From Arthrobacter sp. zg-Y20 (lineage in GTDB: Bacteria > Actinomycetota > Actinomycetes > Actinomycetales > Micrococcaceae), in assembly GCF_030142075.1 (NCBI RefSeq), contig NZ_CP126241.1, positions 1,302,001 through 1,366,000 of the forward strand: 64,000 nucleotides of DNA, in the 5' to 3' direction. Position 1 is the first letter of the stretch. The number at the start of each line of letters is the position of its first letter. The notes beneath the pieces are model-generated. The model saw nothing but the letters and a program-made list of their open reading frames with translations. It had not been told where the DNA came from and made no database searches. The translations under genes and the position numbers were made by a program. Shown here one piece after another: positions 53,542 to 61,662 of this stretch.

Positions 53542-55570
53542 GAAGACGCAGCAGGTGCCGGAGCAGGTACTGGAGCTGCTGGACACGGCGGTCACGTCCA
53601 TGGGCGGACAGAACCGGCCGGGCCAGCACGAGATGGCCCGGCAGGTGGCCGAGGCGATCGAGTCCGGCGAGCACCTGCTGGTCCAGGCCGGCACCGGCAC
53701 CGGCAAGTCATTGGCGTACCTGGTTCCGCTGATTGCCCATGCCCTCGACAGCGACAAGCCTGCCCTGGTCTCCACGGCCACCCTGGCCCTGCAGTCCCAG
53801 ATTGTGGGCCGGGACTTGCCGCGCCTGCTGAAGACCCTGGCGCCCAAGCTGCCCCGGGAAGTGGATGTCGCCCTGCTCAAGGGCCGCAGTAACTACGTCT
53901 GCGTCCACAAGACCGGCGGCGGGTTCCCCGAGGAAGACGAGGCGGGAACGCTGTTTATGCACGAGCAGGCGGTGTCCCACCCAGCGCCCGCCGGGGGACC
54001 CACCTCGGCACTGGGGCGCGACGTCGTCCGCCTGCAGGAGTGGGCACAGGAAACAGAAACCGGGGACCGCGACGAACTGCTGCCAGGTGTCAGCGACCGG
54101 GCCTGGCGCCAAGTCTCCGTGACCTCCATGGAGTGCCTCGGGGCGCAGAAGTGTCCCGTGGCGGAACTGTGCTTCAGCGAGCAGGCCCGGGCCAAAGCGG
54201 CCGTGGCGGACCTTGTCATCACCAACCACGCCATGCTGGCCATCGCCGCCTTTGAGGGTCTGGCCGTGCTGCCCGATTACGACGTGGTGGTCATTGACGA
54301 GGCCCACGAGCTGCAGGACCGCGTCACCGGCGCCGTCACCGGACAGCTGTCCGGGACCGTTATCTCCGCAGCCGTGTCCGCAGCCCGCAAACACACTTCC
54401 GCCGCCCTGGAGCCGCTGGCCGCTGCCGGCCGCGCGTTCGACCAGGTCTTCGCACCGGTCCCGTCCGGTCTGCTGGCCGCGGGACTGTCCGAGGACCAGG
54501 AGATGGTCCTGGGGCACGTACGCGACTCGGCCCGCACAGCGCTGTCAGATTCCAAGCCCGACGGCGAGAACGTGGACGGCGGGCGCCAGATGGCCCGTTC
54601 CCGGCTCATGGCCGTGCAGGAAATGTGCGACCGCATTCTTGATGCCGGCAACTCCGGTGAAGTGGTCTGGGCATCGCGCCCCAGCACGTTCTCTCCCGGT
54701 GCCGGATACACGGCGCCCGAAGAAGACTCACCGCCCACCATCAACGTGGCCCCACTGTCGGTGGCCGGCCGGCTGCGCGAAGGGCTCTTCGACGGTCACA
54801 CCGTGGTCCTGACCTCCGCCACCCTGGCCATCGGAGCAGAATTCGGTCCGGTGGCCGGCGCCCTGGGACTCCTGGGCAGCGGTGCCCCGAAATGGAACGG
54901 CACCGACGTCGGCAGTCCCTTTGACTACCCCCGGCAGGGTGTCCTCTACGTAGCCAAGGACCTGCCTAAACCGGGGCGGGGGACATCCCCGGAGCAACTG
55001 GACGAGATTGAGGCGCTGATCAAGGCCTCCGGCGGCGGCGCACTGGGTCTGTTCTCTTCCCGGCGTGCAGCCGAGGAAGCGGCTGATGCCCTGCGCACAC
55101 GGGTGGACTTCCCGATCCTGTGCCAGGGCGAGTCCACCATGTCCGCATTGGTACAGCAGTTCGCCGATGACGACGCGACCTGCCTCTTCGGAACCATGTC
55201 CCTGTGGCAGGGCGTGGATGTCCCTGGTGCCTCGTGCCGGCTGGTCATCATGGACCGGATTCCGTTCCCGCGTCCCGATGATCCGCTGATGACGGCCCGC
55301 ACCCGTGCGGTGGCCAAGGCAGGCGGCAACGGCTTTATGAGTGTTTCGGCAACCCACGCCGCCGTCCGGCTGGCGCAGGGCGCTGGCCGGCTGATCCGGG
55401 CCTCCGGTGATAAGGGGGTGGTGGCCGTCCTGGACTCCCGGCTCGCCACCGCCCGTTACGGCAGCTTCCTGAGGGCTGCCCTGCCCCCGTTCTGGTCCAC
55501 CACGGACCGCGGCGTGGTGCTGCAGGCCCTTGAACGCCTCTCAGCTCAGCCCGCAGGCACCCGGACCTAG
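53534..55570 (+). CDS. DinG/XPD-family iron-sulfur DNA helicase
   Basis: The 678-residue helicase has Walker A 'VQAGTGTGKSLAYLVPL' (part), the iron-sulfur cysteines in 'NYVCVHK' and 'MECLGAQKCPVAELC', motif II 'VVIDEAHELQD', and C-terminal motifs 'LTSATLAIG', 'GTMSLWQGVDVPG' and 'RLAQGAGRLIRA'. These enzymes unwind DNA 5'-3', including R-loops and repair intermediates. There is no exonuclease domain. It is translationally coupled to hflX. No LexA box is seen near it. Confidence 0.93.
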   Translation: MGRKTQQVPEQVLELLDTAVTSMGGQNRPGQHEMARQVAEAIESGEHLLVQAGTGTGKSLAYLVPLIAHALDSDKPALVSTATLALQSQIVGRDLPRLLKTLAPKLPREVDVALLKGRSNYVCVHKTGGGFPEEDEAGTLFMHEQAVSHPAPAGGPTSALGRDVVRLQEWAQETETGDRDELLPGVSDRAWRQVSVTSMECLGAQKCPVAELCFSEQARAKAAVADLVITNHAMLAIAAFEGLAVLPDYDVVVIDEAHELQDRVTGAVTGQLSGTVISAAVSAARKHTSAALEPLAAAGRAFDQVFAPVPSGLLAAGLSEDQEMVLGHVRDSARTALSDSKPDGENVDGGRQMARSRLMAVQEMCDRILDAGNSGEVVWASRPSTFSPGAGYTAPEEDSPPTINVAPLSVAGRLREGLFDGHTVVLTSATLAIGAEFGPVAGALGLLGSGAPKWNGTDVGSPFDYPRQGVLYVAKDLPKPGRGTSPEQLDEIEALIKASGGGALGLFSSRRAAEEAADALRTRVDFPILCQGESTMSALVQQFADDDATCLFGTMSLWQGVDVPGASCRLVIMDRIPFPRPDDPLMTARTRAVAKAGGNGFMSVSATHAAVRLAQGAGRLIRASGDKGVVAVLDSRLATARYGSFLRAALPPFWSTTDRGVVLQALERLSAQPAGTRT

Positions 55571-55612
55571 GCCGGGCCCCGTCCAGGGGGAAGCGCGAGG
55601 CAGGAACGCAGC

Positions 55613-55641
55613 AGCGCCGTCGGCAGGGAGCCGGCGGCGCT
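55613..55641. terminator. Hairpin between the DinG-type gene and lexA
   Basis: AGCGCCGTCGGC pairs with GCCGGCGGCGCT across AGGGA (one G-U pair). The genes converge on it, so it may end both transcripts, although no T-run is present. Confidence 0.6.
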
Positions 55642-55675
55642 GTACTTATGGGCGCTGTTTTTGGTGCGTGCGGCC

Positions 55676-56467
55676 CTAGAGAGAACGCATGACCGATACG
55701 ACCTTGCCCATGATGGTGGCTTCGTCGCCGAGGATGGGCTCATAGCGGGTGTTCTGCGGCAGCAGCCAGGTGTGGCCGTTGCGCTGGCGGAAGGTCTTGA
55801 CCGTCGCTTCGTCCTCCAGCAGGGCGGCAACAATATCGCCGTTCTCTGCCGTGGGCTGGCGCCGCACCACCACCCAGTCTCCGTCGCAAATGGCAGCGTC
55901 CACCATCGAGTCGCCGGACACGCGGAGCATAAACAGGTCGCCGTGGCCAACAAGCTGGCGCGGCAGGGGAATGACTTCCTCCACCTGCTGATCCGCCAGG
56001 ATGGGCCCGCCGGCCGCAATGCGTCCCACGAGCGGAACCATGGCCGTGTCGATCGCGGTGGTGAGGTCGAAGACATGTGAGCTGCCGGCGCCGGATGCTG
56101 CCCCCGCCGTGGACCCTGAGCCGGTTTCCGCCGCTGAACCGTCCGGCGAACCGGATGCGCTGCGGCGGGTTGAAGGCGCGTCGCGAAGCAGCAGGGGGAC
56201 CAGGATTTCCATGGCCCGGGGCCGTTTAGGATCCCGGCGGATGTACCCCAGCTTTTCCAGCTGGCTCAGCTGGTGGGTAACGCTCGAGAGGCTGGCCAGA
56301 CCGACGATGTCTCCGATTTCCCGCATAGAGGGCGGGTAGCCGTTGGTACTGACCGAGCGCTGGATGGTCTCGAGGATCTTAGTCTGCCGGGCGGTGAGGC
56401 CCTTGGTGCGCACTGCCGGAGCGGGCGCGGCAGGGGCGGGGGTGCTGCCATTGGTAACACGGGCCAC
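55676..56467 (-). CDS. lexA: LexA SOS repressor
   Basis: LexA represses DNA-damage genes until RecA filaments trigger its self-cleavage. The 263-residue protein has the winged HTH ('[36 protein letters not shown]', part), a Ser/Gly/Ala linker (about 100-130), the cleavage site Ala152-Gly153 in 'RIAAGGPI', Ser187 in 'SGDSMVD' and Lys224 in 'ATVKTF'. It starts at GTG 56467 with GAAGGGAAG upstream. The linker is longer than in E. coli, as is common in actinobacteria. It is divergent from the LysM gene; a LexA box lies between. Confidence 0.97.
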   Translation of the reverse strand: MARVTNGSTPAPAAPAPAVRTKGLTARQTKILETIQRSVSTNGYPPSMREIGDIVGLASLSSVTHQLSQLEKLGYIRRDPKRPRAMEILVPLLLRDAPSTRRSASGSPDGSAAETGSGSTAGAASGAGSSHVFDLTTAIDTAMVPLVGRIAAGGPILADQQVEEVIPLPRQLVGHGDLFMLRVSGDSMVDAAICDGDWVVVRRQPTAENGDIVAALLEDEATVKTFRQRNGHTWLLPQNTRYEPILGDEATIMGKVVSVMRSL

Positions 56468-56902
56468 GTCGGCTTCCCTTCACGGTAGGCCCGCGGATGC
56501 GGACCCGATGGCTTCTTCTTTATGTGCCGGCCGTGCCTGCGGTGCTGGCCGTACCGTTTTGTCGCTTTTCCCGGTTTCCCGGGCGTCCCGGTTTCCCGGT
56601 TTTCTCAGTTTTGTCAGTGCCGGGTGATTAGTTGGTATCACCGCTTTCCCGACAGGTTCAACGCTAAGGGAGCGCGGCAAGTTTTTCAAACATATATTCG
56701 AGCGAGTCTCGACAATGTTCGTAGATAAGTGCTAGAAATGTTCGAGTACAACTTAGAACGTATGTTCGAGTATGGTCCTGTGACACCTCGCAGGATCCAC
56801 CAGATGTTCGAATGCAGTTTCTAAGCCCCGCGCAATACCCGGTCCTGCCGGGGATTGTCCGGACGGCGCGGGAGCTGCTCATCGGACCGGAAAGGTATTG
56901 AC
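56468..56902. promoter_or_regulatory. lexA / LysM divergent control region with LexA box and ATGTTCG repeats
   Basis: This 435-bp region has no gene and is clearly more AT-rich than its surroundings at 56680-56820. AGAACGTATGTTCG (56755-56768) is a LexA box (GAAC-N4-GTTC). ATGTTCG recurs at 56715, 56738, 56762 and 56804, the first three 23-24 bp apart; only the third is part of a full dyad. TATGGT (56771-56776), next to the box, is a possible -10 for the LysM gene. The lexA side has a long leader of about 200 nt. Confidence 0.65.
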
Positions 56903-57289
56903 ATGTCAGTACACGTACTTCCCAACGCTTCGGTGCGTCCCAGTGCCCCGGCCGGCGCCTCCGCTGCCGCGCGCAGCCAGGCACCGCTGCGCCTCACCCG
57001 CCGCGGACGGCTCGTCCTGGTGGGCGCACCCCTGATGTTCTCCACCGCTGCACTTCTGGTCTTTGCGGGTTTCTTCACCGCCCCTGCCATGGCCACCGGG
57101 AACTCACCGGAAACTACACGCACCCTGCAGGTATCCGTTTCCACCGGCGACTCACTGTGGTCCCTCGCCACCGAATACGCACCGGAGCGGGATCCCCGGG
57201 ACGTCGTTGCGGACATCGTGGAACTGAACAACCTGGAAAACGCCACGGTCCCGGCCGGCCGGCAGCTCTACATCCCCGTCGCCTCCTAG
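56903..57289 (+). CDS. LysM domain membrane protein, likely SOS cell-division suppressor
   Basis: The 128-residue protein starts at ATG 56903, with GGAAAGG upstream. A basic N-terminus (about 28-37) and one helix (about 38-60) are followed by a single LysM domain ('LQVSVSTGDSLWSLATEYAPE', 'VELNNLENATVPAGRQLYIPV'; part). Genes of this design divergent from lexA (YneA, ChiZ, DivS in other Gram-positives) delay septation during DNA damage. That function is inferred here from position and architecture, not shown. A LexA box lies 135 bp upstream. Confidence 0.88.
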   Translation: MSVHVLPNASVRPSAPAGASAAARSQAPLRLTRRGRLVLVGAPLMFSTAALLVFAGFFTAPAMATGNSPETTRTLQVSVSTGDSLWSLATEYAPERDPRDVVADIVELNNLENATVPAGRQLYIPVAS

Positions 57290-57341
57290 CCCGGAACTTC
57301 ATGCCGGGACACCGGATTCCGCGCCGGGTGCCGCAGCGCCT

Positions 57342-57347
57342 TAAGCT
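57342..57347 (+). promoter_or_regulatory. -10 element of leaderless hisC
   Basis: TAAGCT ends 6 nt before GTG 57354; no Shine-Dalgarno is present. Confidence 0.5.
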
Positions 57348-57353
57348 GTACGG

Positions 57354-58454
57354 GTGAGTGAACAGCTGGAAAACCTGAACCGACTTCCCCTGCGGGAAGA
57401 CCTCCGCGGCCTGAGCCCGTACGGAGCTCCGCAGCTGGATGTGCCGATCCTGCTGAACGTCAATGAAAACACCCACGGGCTGCCCCGGCATGTAAGGGAA
57501 GCGATCGTTACCGAGGTCCAGGCGGCAGTTGCCGGCCTGAACCGGTACCCGGACCGCGAGTTCACCCAGCTGCGGGAAAACCTGGCCGCCTATCTCGGCC
57601 ACGGCCTCACCGCTGAAAACATCTGGGCCGGCAACGGCTCCAACGAAGTCCTGCAGCACATCATGCAGGCCTTCGGGGGCCCCGGCCGGAAGGCCATGAG
57701 CTTCCCGCCCACCTACTCCATGTACCCGCTGCTCGCCAGCGGCACGGGAACCGCCTATGTCACCGGCACAAGGGAAGCCGACTTCACCCTGGACCCGCAG
57801 TCCGTGGCGGAGCAGGTCCGGGCACAGGCGCCTACCATCATCATTCTCTGCACCCCGAACAACCCCACCGGCACCGCCCTGGGACTGGACGCCATCGAGG
57901 CGGCCTACGATGCCGGCGCCGCCTCCAACGCAGTTGTCGTGGTGGACGAGGCCTACGCGGAGTTCTCCCACACGGAAACCCCCAGCGCCCTGCAGCTGCT
58001 GCCCGGACGCGAGCGGCTGATCGTCTCCCGGACCATGTCCAAGGCTTTCGCCCTGGCCGGGGCCCGGATCGGCTACCTGGCCGCAGCGCCGCAGATCGCC
58101 GACGCCCTGCGCCTGGTCCGGCTGCCGTACCACCTCTCCGCCATTACCCAGGCCACGGCCAACGCAGCCCTGACGCACGCCGATGCCCTCCTGTCCAACG
58201 TTGAGGACATCAAGGCCCAGCGCGACAGGATCGTCCGGGAACTCACCATTATGGGACTGGCCCCGGCGCCGTCGGACGCCAACTTTGTCCTGTTCGGCGG
58301 GATGGAGAACCCGCGGGCCGTCTGGGAAGGGCTGCTGGAAGCCGGTGTCCTGGTCCGTGACATCGGCATTGAGGGGCACCTGCGGGTAACCGCCGGTACC
58401 GAAGCGGAAACCACGGCGTTCCTGACCCGGCTGCAGGAACTGCTCGCCGCCTGA
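57354..58454 (+). CDS. hisC: Histidinol-phosphate aminotransferase HisC
   Basis: HisC transaminates imidazole-acetol phosphate in histidine synthesis. The 366-residue PLP enzyme has 'LLNVNENTHGLPRHVREAI', 'GNGSNEVLQHIMQAFGG', 'LCTPNNPTGTALG', 'VVVDEAYAEFSHTETPS', the Schiff-base Lys in 'SRTMSKAFALAGARIGYLAA' (part) and 'HLRVTAGTEAET'. It opens the his gene row; hisB follows after 133 bp. Confidence 0.95.
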   Translation: MSEQLENLNRLPLREDLRGLSPYGAPQLDVPILLNVNENTHGLPRHVREAIVTEVQAAVAGLNRYPDREFTQLRENLAAYLGHGLTAENIWAGNGSNEVLQHIMQAFGGPGRKAMSFPPTYSMYPLLASGTGTAYVTGTREADFTLDPQSVAEQVRAQAPTIIILCTPNNPTGTALGLDAIEAAYDAGAASNAVVVVDEAYAEFSHTETPSALQLLPGRERLIVSRTMSKAFALAGARIGYLAAAPQIADALRLVRLPYHLSAITQATANAALTHADALLSNVEDIKAQRDRIVRELTIMGLAPAPSDANFVLFGGMENPRAVWEGLLEAGVLVRDIGIEGHLRVTAGTEAETTAFLTRLQELLAA

Positions 58455-58524
58455 GCCGCCCGTCCGTCGGTGCATCCACCTCCCGGCCCCCGGTTCCAGT
58501 TCCGGGTGTTGCCCGCTTCGGGAC

Positions 58525-58591
58525 TAAACTGATGACCTGCCGGGGCTTTGCCTATTGCTTCGGCTCCAACCTTCGCGAAGGAACCTCATGA
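58525..58591 (+). promoter_or_regulatory. hisB leader: possible -10, upstream ORF and ribosome-site palindrome
   Basis: TAAACT (58525-58530) is a possible -10. A 19-codon frame (58532-58591; [19 protein letters not shown]) ends in TGA overlapping the hisB ATG. CCTTCGCGAAGG (58570-58581) is a perfect palindrome that includes the GAAGG ribosome site. Short open frames are common in such GC-rich DNA, so translation of this one is uncertain. Confidence 0.3.
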
Positions 58592-59205
58592 CTGTGGAGA
58601 CCGCCACCGGACGCACCGCCCGCCTTGAGCGGACCACCAGCGAATCGTCCGTCGTCGTCGAACTCGATCTGGACGGCACGGGCCGCGCGGATATCAGCAC
58701 CTCGGTGCCGTTCTACGACCACATGCTGACCGCGCTGGCCAAGCACTCACTGATGGATCTCACCGTCCGGGCCACGGGGGACACCCACATCGATGTCCAC
58801 CACACGGTGGAGGACATCGCCATCAGCATCGGCGAGGCGCTGAAGACCGCCCTCGGCACCAAGGCCGGCATCCGCCGTTTCGGCGAAGCCACCGTTCCGC
58901 TGGATGAAGCACTGGCGCAGGCTGTCGTCGATATCTCCGGCCGCCCCTATTTGGTGCACTCCGGGGAGCCTGCTGGCCAGGAATACCACCTGATCGGCGG
59001 GCATTTCACCGGATCCCTGACGCGGCATGTCTTCGAAGCGATCACGCTCCACGCCCAGATCTGCCTGCACATGCGCGTGCTGTCCGGACGGGATCCGCAC
59101 CACATTGTCGAGGCCCAGTTCAAGGCCTTCGCCCGCGCCCTGCGCGCGGCGGTTGAATCCGATCCGCGCGTTGAGGGCATCCCCTCCACGAAGGGAGCAC
59201 TGTGA
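58588..59205 (+). CDS. hisB: Imidazoleglycerol-phosphate dehydratase HisB
   Basis: HisB dehydrates imidazoleglycerol phosphate. I start at ATG 58588 (205 residues), with GAAGGA upstream. Metal-binding motifs '[15 protein letters not shown]', '[12 protein letters not shown]' and '[16 protein letters not shown]' are intact. It is the monofunctional form, without a phosphatase domain. Its stop overlaps the hisH start. Confidence 0.96.
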   Translation: MTVETATGRTARLERTTSESSVVVELDLDGTGRADISTSVPFYDHMLTALAKHSLMDLTVRATGDTHIDVHHTVEDIAISIGEALKTALGTKAGIRRFGEATVPLDEALAQAVVDISGRPYLVHSGEPAGQEYHLIGGHFTGSLTRHVFEAITLHAQICLHMRVLSGRDPHHIVEAQFKAFARALRAAVESDPRVEGIPSTKGAL

Positions 59206-59840
59206 GTCCCCGCAACGTCACCGTCCTGGACTACGGTTCGGGCAACATCCGCTCCGCCGTGCGCGCCCTTGAGCACGCCGGCGCCAACGTCACGCTTAGC
59301 GCCAAGCCGGATGACGTCCTGAACGCCGACGGGCTCGTGGTCCCCGGCGTCGGCGCGTTCGCCGCCGTGATGCAGGGCCTCAAGGACGTGGATGCCCTCC
59401 GCATGATCGGCCGCCGCGTGGCCGGCGGCCGCCCGGTGCTGGGTATCTGCGTAGGCCTGCAGGTGCTCTTTGATGAGGGCGTGGAGCACGGGGTCCGGAC
59501 CAAGGGGATGGGCGAGTGGCCCGGCGTGGTTGAACGGCTCGCGGCCGACGTCGTGCCGCACATGGGCTGGAACACCGTAAAGCCCCCGGCCGGTTCGGCC
59601 CTCTTCGACGGTATCGAGGACGAGCGGTTCTACTTCGTGCACAGCTACGGCGTGCAGAAGTGGGACTTCGACGTCACCCAGCCGGCCATGCGACCGCCCC
59701 AGGTCACCTGGGCGGACCACGGCGGCCCGTTTATTGCCGCGGTGGAGAACGGTGCGTTGTCGGCTACCCAGTTCCACCCGGAGAAGTCCGGCGACGCCGG
59801 CGCAGCACTGCTGAACAACTGGCTTAAGACGCTGGGCTGA
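59202..59840 (+). CDS. hisH: Imidazole glycerol phosphate synthase glutaminase subunit HisH
   Basis: HisH supplies ammonia from glutamine to HisF. The 212-residue class I amidotransferase has the nucleophile Cys in '[13 protein letters not shown]' and the His-Glu in '[10 protein letters not shown]'. '[12 protein letters not shown]' and 'HMGWNTV' are typical. It starts at GTG 59202, overlapping hisB. HisF is not in the window. Confidence 0.96.
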   Translation: MSPRNVTVLDYGSGNIRSAVRALEHAGANVTLSAKPDDVLNADGLVVPGVGAFAAVMQGLKDVDALRMIGRRVAGGRPVLGICVGLQVLFDEGVEHGVRTKGMGEWPGVVERLAADVVPHMGWNTVKPPAGSALFDGIEDERFYFVHSYGVQKWDFDVTQPAMRPPQVTWADHGGPFIAAVENGALSATQFHPEKSGDAGAALLNNWLKTLG

Positions 59841-59845
59841 GCGCT

Positions 59846-60004
59846 ATGTGGAGCATTCTTCTGATGGGCCTGGCCGGTCTCCTCATTGGCGGCGCGGTGT
59901 CTTTCCGCAGCCAGGGCATGTCCAAAATCATTGTCATCAGCTTCTGGGTCCTGGCCGGAATGGCCCTGCTGGGCGCCTACCTGCTGACCCTCGACCTTTC
60001 CTGA
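59846..60004 (+). CDS. 52-residue two-helix membrane protein in the his operon
   Basis: ATG 59846, 5 bp after the hisH stop, opens a 52-residue frame. Two hydrophobic helices (about 3-18 and 27-49) flank the basic turn 'FRSQGMSK', so it is a small hairpin membrane protein. It fills the gap between hisH and priA exactly, and its TGA is 23 bp before the priA start. I recall similar small proteins at this place in Arthrobacter relatives. No function is known. There is no strong ribosome site, so coupling to hisH is likely. Confidence 0.68.
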   Translation: MWSILLMGLAGLLIGGAVSFRSQGMSKIIVISFWVLAGMALLGAYLLTLDLS

Positions 60005-60027
60005 CCCCACCACCGAAAGCACAAGAG

Positions 60028-60777
60028 ATGCCCTTCAGCGAAACACCCGTCCTAGAACTGCTGCCCGCCGTGGATGTGGCCGACGGACAGGCCGTGCGCC
60101 TGGTCCAGGGTGAAGCCGGCAGCGAGACCAGCTACGGCGATCCGCTGGAGGCGGCCCTGGCCTGGCAGAACGACGGCGCCGAGTGGGTCCACCTGGTGGA
60201 CCTGGACGCCGCGTTTGGCCGCGGCTCGAACCTTGACCTGCTCAGCCGCGTGGTGAAGTCCCTCGATATCAAAGTGGAGCTTTCCGGCGGCATCCGTGAC
60301 GACGAGTCGCTGGACAAGGCGTTGGAGCTCGGCGCAGAACGCGTGAACCTGGGCACTGCGGCACTGGAGAACCCGGAATGGACCGCCAGCGCGATTGCCC
60401 GCTACGGGCAGGCAATCGCCGTGGGCCTGGACGTGCGCGGAACCACCCTGGCGGCCCGCGGCTGGACCAAGGAGGGCGGCGACCTGTGGGAGGTGCTCGC
60501 CCGGCTCGAAGAGGCCGGTTGCCCCCGCTACGTAGTCACCGATGTCACCAAGGACGGCACCCTGCGCGGACCGAACGTGGACCTGCTGCGGGAAGTGCTC
60601 AAACGCACCGACCGTCCGGTGGTGGCTTCCGGCGGAATTTCCAGCCTGGACGACCTCGCCGCCCTGCGCGAGCTGGTTCCGCTGGGGCTGGAAGGAACCA
60701 TTGTGGGCAAGGCCCTCTATGCCGGCGCCTTCACGCTGCCCCAGGCCTTCGACGTCGCCGGACACCCGGCCCGCTGA
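60028..60777 (+). CDS. priA: Phosphoribosyl isomerase PriA (HisA/TrpF)
   Basis: The 249-residue TIM-barrel isomerises ProFAR in histidine synthesis; in actinobacteria the same enzyme usually also does the TrpF step. '[20 protein letters not shown]' (general base Asp), '[31 protein letters not shown]' (part) and '[16 protein letters not shown]' (general acid Asp) are clear. I start at ATG 60028; the longer frame overlaps the small membrane gene. Dual function is inferred from the lineage. Confidence 0.93.
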   Translation: MPFSETPVLELLPAVDVADGQAVRLVQGEAGSETSYGDPLEAALAWQNDGAEWVHLVDLDAAFGRGSNLDLLSRVVKSLDIKVELSGGIRDDESLDKALELGAERVNLGTAALENPEWTASAIARYGQAIAVGLDVRGTTLAARGWTKEGGDLWEVLARLEEAGCPRYVVTDVTKDGTLRGPNVDLLREVLKRTDRPVVASGGISSLDDLAALRELVPLGLEGTIVGKALYAGAFTLPQAFDVAGHPAR

Positions 60778-60779
60778 CC

Positions 60780-61628
60780 ATGGCATCGCGCGAACTCCCG
60801 GGCCACATTGCCGCCGCCCTGGCAGGGGCCGGCGGTCCCGCGGACTCTGCCGGCCGGTCCTGGTCCGGACGGGACCTGACCGGCGACGGGAATCCGCTGC
60901 ATAACTTTGACAGCGACGACGGTCGGGCCGACGCCGGCTACGTCGCCGCCGTCGCGCGCCTCGTTGCCGGGACCGGCAGCGAACCCGAGGTTGTGGCCGC
61001 CCTGGCCACCGCCCGCGTGTTCGTGCCCATCGTCGCCGTGCTGGGGGAGGAAGCCGAATCCGACCACGGCCTGACTGCCGACAAACAGGCCGACATGGCG
61101 CTCGTGTCGCTGACGGCGCCGGACGGGCGGAAGGCGCTGCCGGTGTTCACCTCGGTGGACGCCTTGGAAAAGTGGCATCCGGAAGCACGGCCCGTGGCCG
61201 TTTACACACCACGCGCCGCACTGTCCGCCGTTTCCGAGGATGCGCAGCTGCTGGTCATCGATCCCGGCGCCGATTTCACTTTTGTGGTGCGCCGGCCGGC
61301 CATGTGGGCGCTGGCCCAGCAGCGGGAATGGGTGCCCTCCTACGCCGACGCGGAACTGGTGGACTTTGCCCGGGCCGCCGCGGAAGCGGACCCGCGGATC
61401 CTGGGCATTACCCTCCAGCAGGGCCAGGGCACCGCGTCACGTACAGCCGCCGGTGAGCCGGTGGGCGGGGGAGGCGCCGGTCCTGAGCTTACAATGGTCG
61501 TTCAGCTTGCGCCCGGACTTGGTCCGCAGGACGTCTCTGCCCTGATGGCAGTCCTGCAGGAGCGCCTGACTGCCAACCCCGAGTTTGTTGAGCGTGTGGA
61601 TTCACTGGATCTGTTGACCACGCGCTGA
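60780..61628 (+). CDS. SseB N-terminal domain protein
   Basis: The 282-residue protein starts at ATG 60780, 2 nt after priA. Its central part ('ARVFVPIVAVLG', 'MALVSLTAPDGRKALPVFTSVDALEKWHPEARPVAV', part) is the SseB N-terminal domain, and 'LLVIDPGADFTFVVRRPAMWALA' follows. The C-terminal 90 residues form a second small domain. The role is unknown, but the gene is routinely next to priA in this group. Confidence 0.85.
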   Translation: MASRELPGHIAAALAGAGGPADSAGRSWSGRDLTGDGNPLHNFDSDDGRADAGYVAAVARLVAGTGSEPEVVAALATARVFVPIVAVLGEEAESDHGLTADKQADMALVSLTAPDGRKALPVFTSVDALEKWHPEARPVAVYTPRAALSAVSEDAQLLVIDPGADFTFVVRRPAMWALAQQREWVPSYADAELVDFARAAAEADPRILGITLQQGQGTASRTAAGEPVGGGGAGPELTMVVQLAPGLGPQDVSALMAVLQERLTANPEFVERVDSLDLLTTR

Positions 61629-61662
61629 CCCGTCAGGCGTAGCCCGCCAGAAGAGAACCGCC

